From an uncultured Synergistales bacterium (GTDB lineage Bacteria; Synergistota; Synergistia; Synergistales; Aminobacteriaceae), in NCBI GenBank assembly GCA_905233335.1, contig CAJOED010000064.1, positions 1 to 7,058 of the forward strand: DNA of 7,058 nucleotides, in the 5' to 3' direction. The number at the start of each line of letters is the position of its first letter. Within the stretch, counting starts at the first letter, position 1. The notes under the pieces were generated by a model, which worked only from the letters and a program-made list of their open reading frames with translations, was not told the origin of the DNA and made no database searches. The position numbers and the translations under genes are program-made. Of this stretch, positions 5,978 through 7,058 are shown piece after piece.

Positions 5978-6772
5978 ATGTCAAAAATTTTTGCGGCAGT
6001 ATTACTCTTTGTGTTCATGACCGGCTCTGCTTATGCCGGGACTATCGGAACTATATCGCTCGTCGACGTTCAGGGACAAAGTGATACGTCATTGCTGGTC
6101 GGCGCAAGTGATGAGCAGATTGCGCAGTACTTCCCCGACGGAAAAATGCCCAGCCAGATTCTTGCGTTCTACGTGAGGATTGCGGAGAACGATGTACTTT
6201 TCGACGCGGGACTGCAGGACGGAAAAATCTTAATGGCACTCATGGAGAAGGGCATAAATCCCAACGACGTAAAGACCATACTCATCACTCACCTTCACCC
6301 GGATCATTTCGGAGGACTCGTGAGTGCTGAAGGCGGAAAGTCATTCCCGAACGCTGAAGTGTACGTGTCGGAAGTCGAGCGCGATTACTGGTGCAACGTC
6401 ATCAAGAACGAGAACGTGATTAACGCGCTGGCACTGTATGAAGTTCACACGTTCGCATTCGGTGATGAGGTCATTGCGGGAGTTACGGCGGTTGATGCTT
6501 CAGGGCACACTCCCGGGCACACTGTGTACGACATCAAAGCTGGCGACGAGGAACTGTTAGTTGTCGGGGACATCATGCACTTCCCGGAGATTCAGTTCCC
6601 TCTGCCGGGTGTGTCAGTGAAGTATGACGTTGACCCGGTGAAAGCGGCGGAGTCGCGCAGAAAAATTCTTGAGCTTGCGTCGGAGAAGAAGATACCCATT
6701 GCGGGAATGCACATAACACCTCCGGGCATTTTCGGCGTAAAAGTATCAGGGGAGGGCTACGAAAAGTTCTAG
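5978..6772 (+). CDS. Secreted MBL-fold metallo-hydrolase
   Basis: Exported metallo-beta-lactamase-superfamily hydrolase of 264 residues. A signal peptide (hydrophobic core about 4-16, AYA cleavage site at 18-20) is obvious. All ligands of a dinuclear metal site are present: HLHPDH giving His105, His107, Asp109 and His110; GHTPGH giving His181; GD giving Asp198; and GMH giving His245. This set and the layout resemble AiiA-type lactonases and secreted methyl-parathion-hydrolase-like enzymes more than true beta-lactamases, so lactone or ester hydrolysis is plausible but unproven. Start ATG 5978 has AGGGAGGA at 5961-5968. It is divergent from the secreted alpha/beta hydrolase with a shared central promoter region. 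No terminator with a T-run follows, so the small gene downstream is probably co-transcribed. Confidence 0.93.
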   Translation: MSKIFAAVLLFVFMTGSAYAGTIGTISLVDVQGQSDTSLLVGASDEQIAQYFPDGKMPSQILAFYVRIAENDVLFDAGLQDGKILMALMEKGINPNDVKTILITHLHPDHFGGLVSAEGGKSFPNAEVYVSEVERDYWCNVIKNENVINALALYEVHTFAFGDEVIAGVTAVDASGHTPGHTVYDIKAGDEELLVVGDIMHFPEIQFPLPGVSVKYDVDPVKAAESRRKILELASEKKIPIAGMHITPPGIFGVKVSGEGYEKF

Positions 6773-6782
6773 GCGTAAGAGG

Positions 6783-6818
6783 TACAGGGCTCATCGTCCA
6801 ACGGGGAGTCGCCCTGTA
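6783..6818 (+). other. 8-bp hairpin between the metallo-hydrolase and the small gene
   Basis: TACAGGGC (6783-6790) pairs perfectly with GCCCTGTA (6811-6818) around a 20-base loop; inside it TCC (6797-6799) can pair with GGA (6805-6807). No T-run follows, so it is not a standard terminator. It ends five bases before the SD of the small gene. It could be an mRNA-stabilising, processing or leader structure. I match it to no known RNA family. Confidence 0.55.
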
Positions 6819-6835
6819 GAAACGAGGTGAATCTC

Positions 6836-6973
6836 ATGCCTCCGAAAAAGGGCAGAAAACACCAGAAACGTAAACAGCGGCGAACACTCCGAATCCGAAT
6901 CGATGTTTTCGTCGCTGCTGTATTCTGGTTGTTGAGGATTATCTTCCTGCTCTGGGATAGGTTTTCCCGCTAG
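6836..6973 (+). CDS. Small basic membrane-associated protein (45 residues), hypothetical
   Basis: Unrecognised. The start ATG 6836 is supported by GAGGTGA at 6824-6830, five bases upstream. Of the first 21 residues, 11 are Lys or Arg (KKGRK, KRK, RR, LRIR); residues 22-40 are hydrophobic (DVFVAAVFWLL, IIFLLW) with a single Arg34, and the end is DRFSR. This looks like a short peptide with a cationic cytoplasmic head and one membrane helix, though the helix could equally lie flat on the membrane. It follows the metallo-hydrolase by 63 bases and a hairpin, so it may be read from that message. A longer minus-strand frame covers it, but that has no ribosome binding site. It could be a small structural or regulatory protein or a toxin-like peptide; nothing in the sequence decides this. 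Confidence 0.6.
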   Translation: MPPKKGRKHQKRKQRRTLRIRIDVFVAAVFWLLRIIFLLWDRFSR

Positions 6974-6995
6974 CAGATGATATGATTTCAAGGTT

Positions 6996-7034
6996 AATAG
7001 GGGTCATGCTAACTCCCTCACCGCCGCCCCTATT
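6996..7034. terminator. Weak inverted repeat, possible terminator of the small gene
   Basis: AATAGGGG (6996-7003) pairs with CCCCTATT (7027-7034) around a long 23-base loop, followed by TTATCACATTTCCC, a poor T-tract. An alternative shorter pairing AGGG (6999-7002) with CCCT (7015-7018) competes. It lies 22 bases after the small gene's stop. Nothing else is visible between 6974 and the window end. Confidence 0.35.
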
Positions 7035-7058
7035 TTATCACATTTCCCTTTTCTGTTA

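Noticed and set aside
6791..6991. 66-codon minus-strand frame over the small gene
   Set aside because: It has no ribosome binding site and unremarkable composition, whereas the plus-strand frame has a good SD.
6942..7007. 21-codon minus-strand frame with GAGGGAG upstream
   Set aside because: It is very short, overlaps the small plus-strand gene and the weak hairpin, and its promoter region would lie at or beyond the window end.
1..7058. Mobile element, CRISPR array, attachment site or phage genes
   Set aside because: I saw no transposase, integrase, spaced repeats, or terminal repeats; the tRNA has no partial duplicate nearby in the window.

Overview
The window reads as an ordinary chromosomal stretch of an anaerobic, probably gut- or rumen-type bacterium of moderate GC. 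A ClpC with a UVR middle domain, strong GGAGG ribosome binding sites, an AzlCD pair and short secreted hydrolases would fit Synergistota (Synergistaceae) best in my judgement, with Bacillota as the main alternative. This is an impression from gene content and style, not a search result. I see no phage, IS element, CRISPR array or plasmid signature.

Left to right on the plus strand: the C-terminal 457 residues of ClpC (gene runs off the left edge), overlapping azlC, which overlaps azlD (branched-chain amino acid export). After a 54-base gap with a -10-like element comes a TTG-started LPG-synthase-TM/flippase-like membrane protein, then an isoprenylcysteine carboxyl methyltransferase-like membrane protein whose ATG follows directly on the previous stop codon, then a 222-residue protein I do not recognise. 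A rho-independent terminator at 4760-4790 closes this run.

On the minus strand, facing it, are a class II tRNA-Leu with anticodon AAG (own consensus-like promoter, encoded CCA, own terminator) and, upstream of it, a secreted alpha/beta hydrolase whose stop codon lies one base from the tRNA's -35 box. That hydrolase is divergent from a secreted metallo-beta-lactamase-fold hydrolase on the plus strand. The 70 bases between them are centred exactly on a perfect 12-base palindrome that carries an overlapping TATAAT on each strand.

Downstream of the metallo-hydrolase lie an 8-bp hairpin and a short gene of 45 codons with a good ribosome binding site. It encodes a very basic N-terminus followed by one hydrophobic segment. 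The last 85 bases hold only a weak inverted repeat that may be its terminator.

Functionally the window combines protein quality control (ClpC), amino acid export (AzlCD), membrane lipid-related proteins (flippase-like and methyltransferase-like) and two exported hydrolases. I found no clear new multi-gene system. The points most worth a second look are the palindromic bidirectional promoter joining two exported hydrolases, the rare-anticodon tRNA-Leu, the small basic membrane protein with a structured leader, and the unrecognised 222-residue protein.
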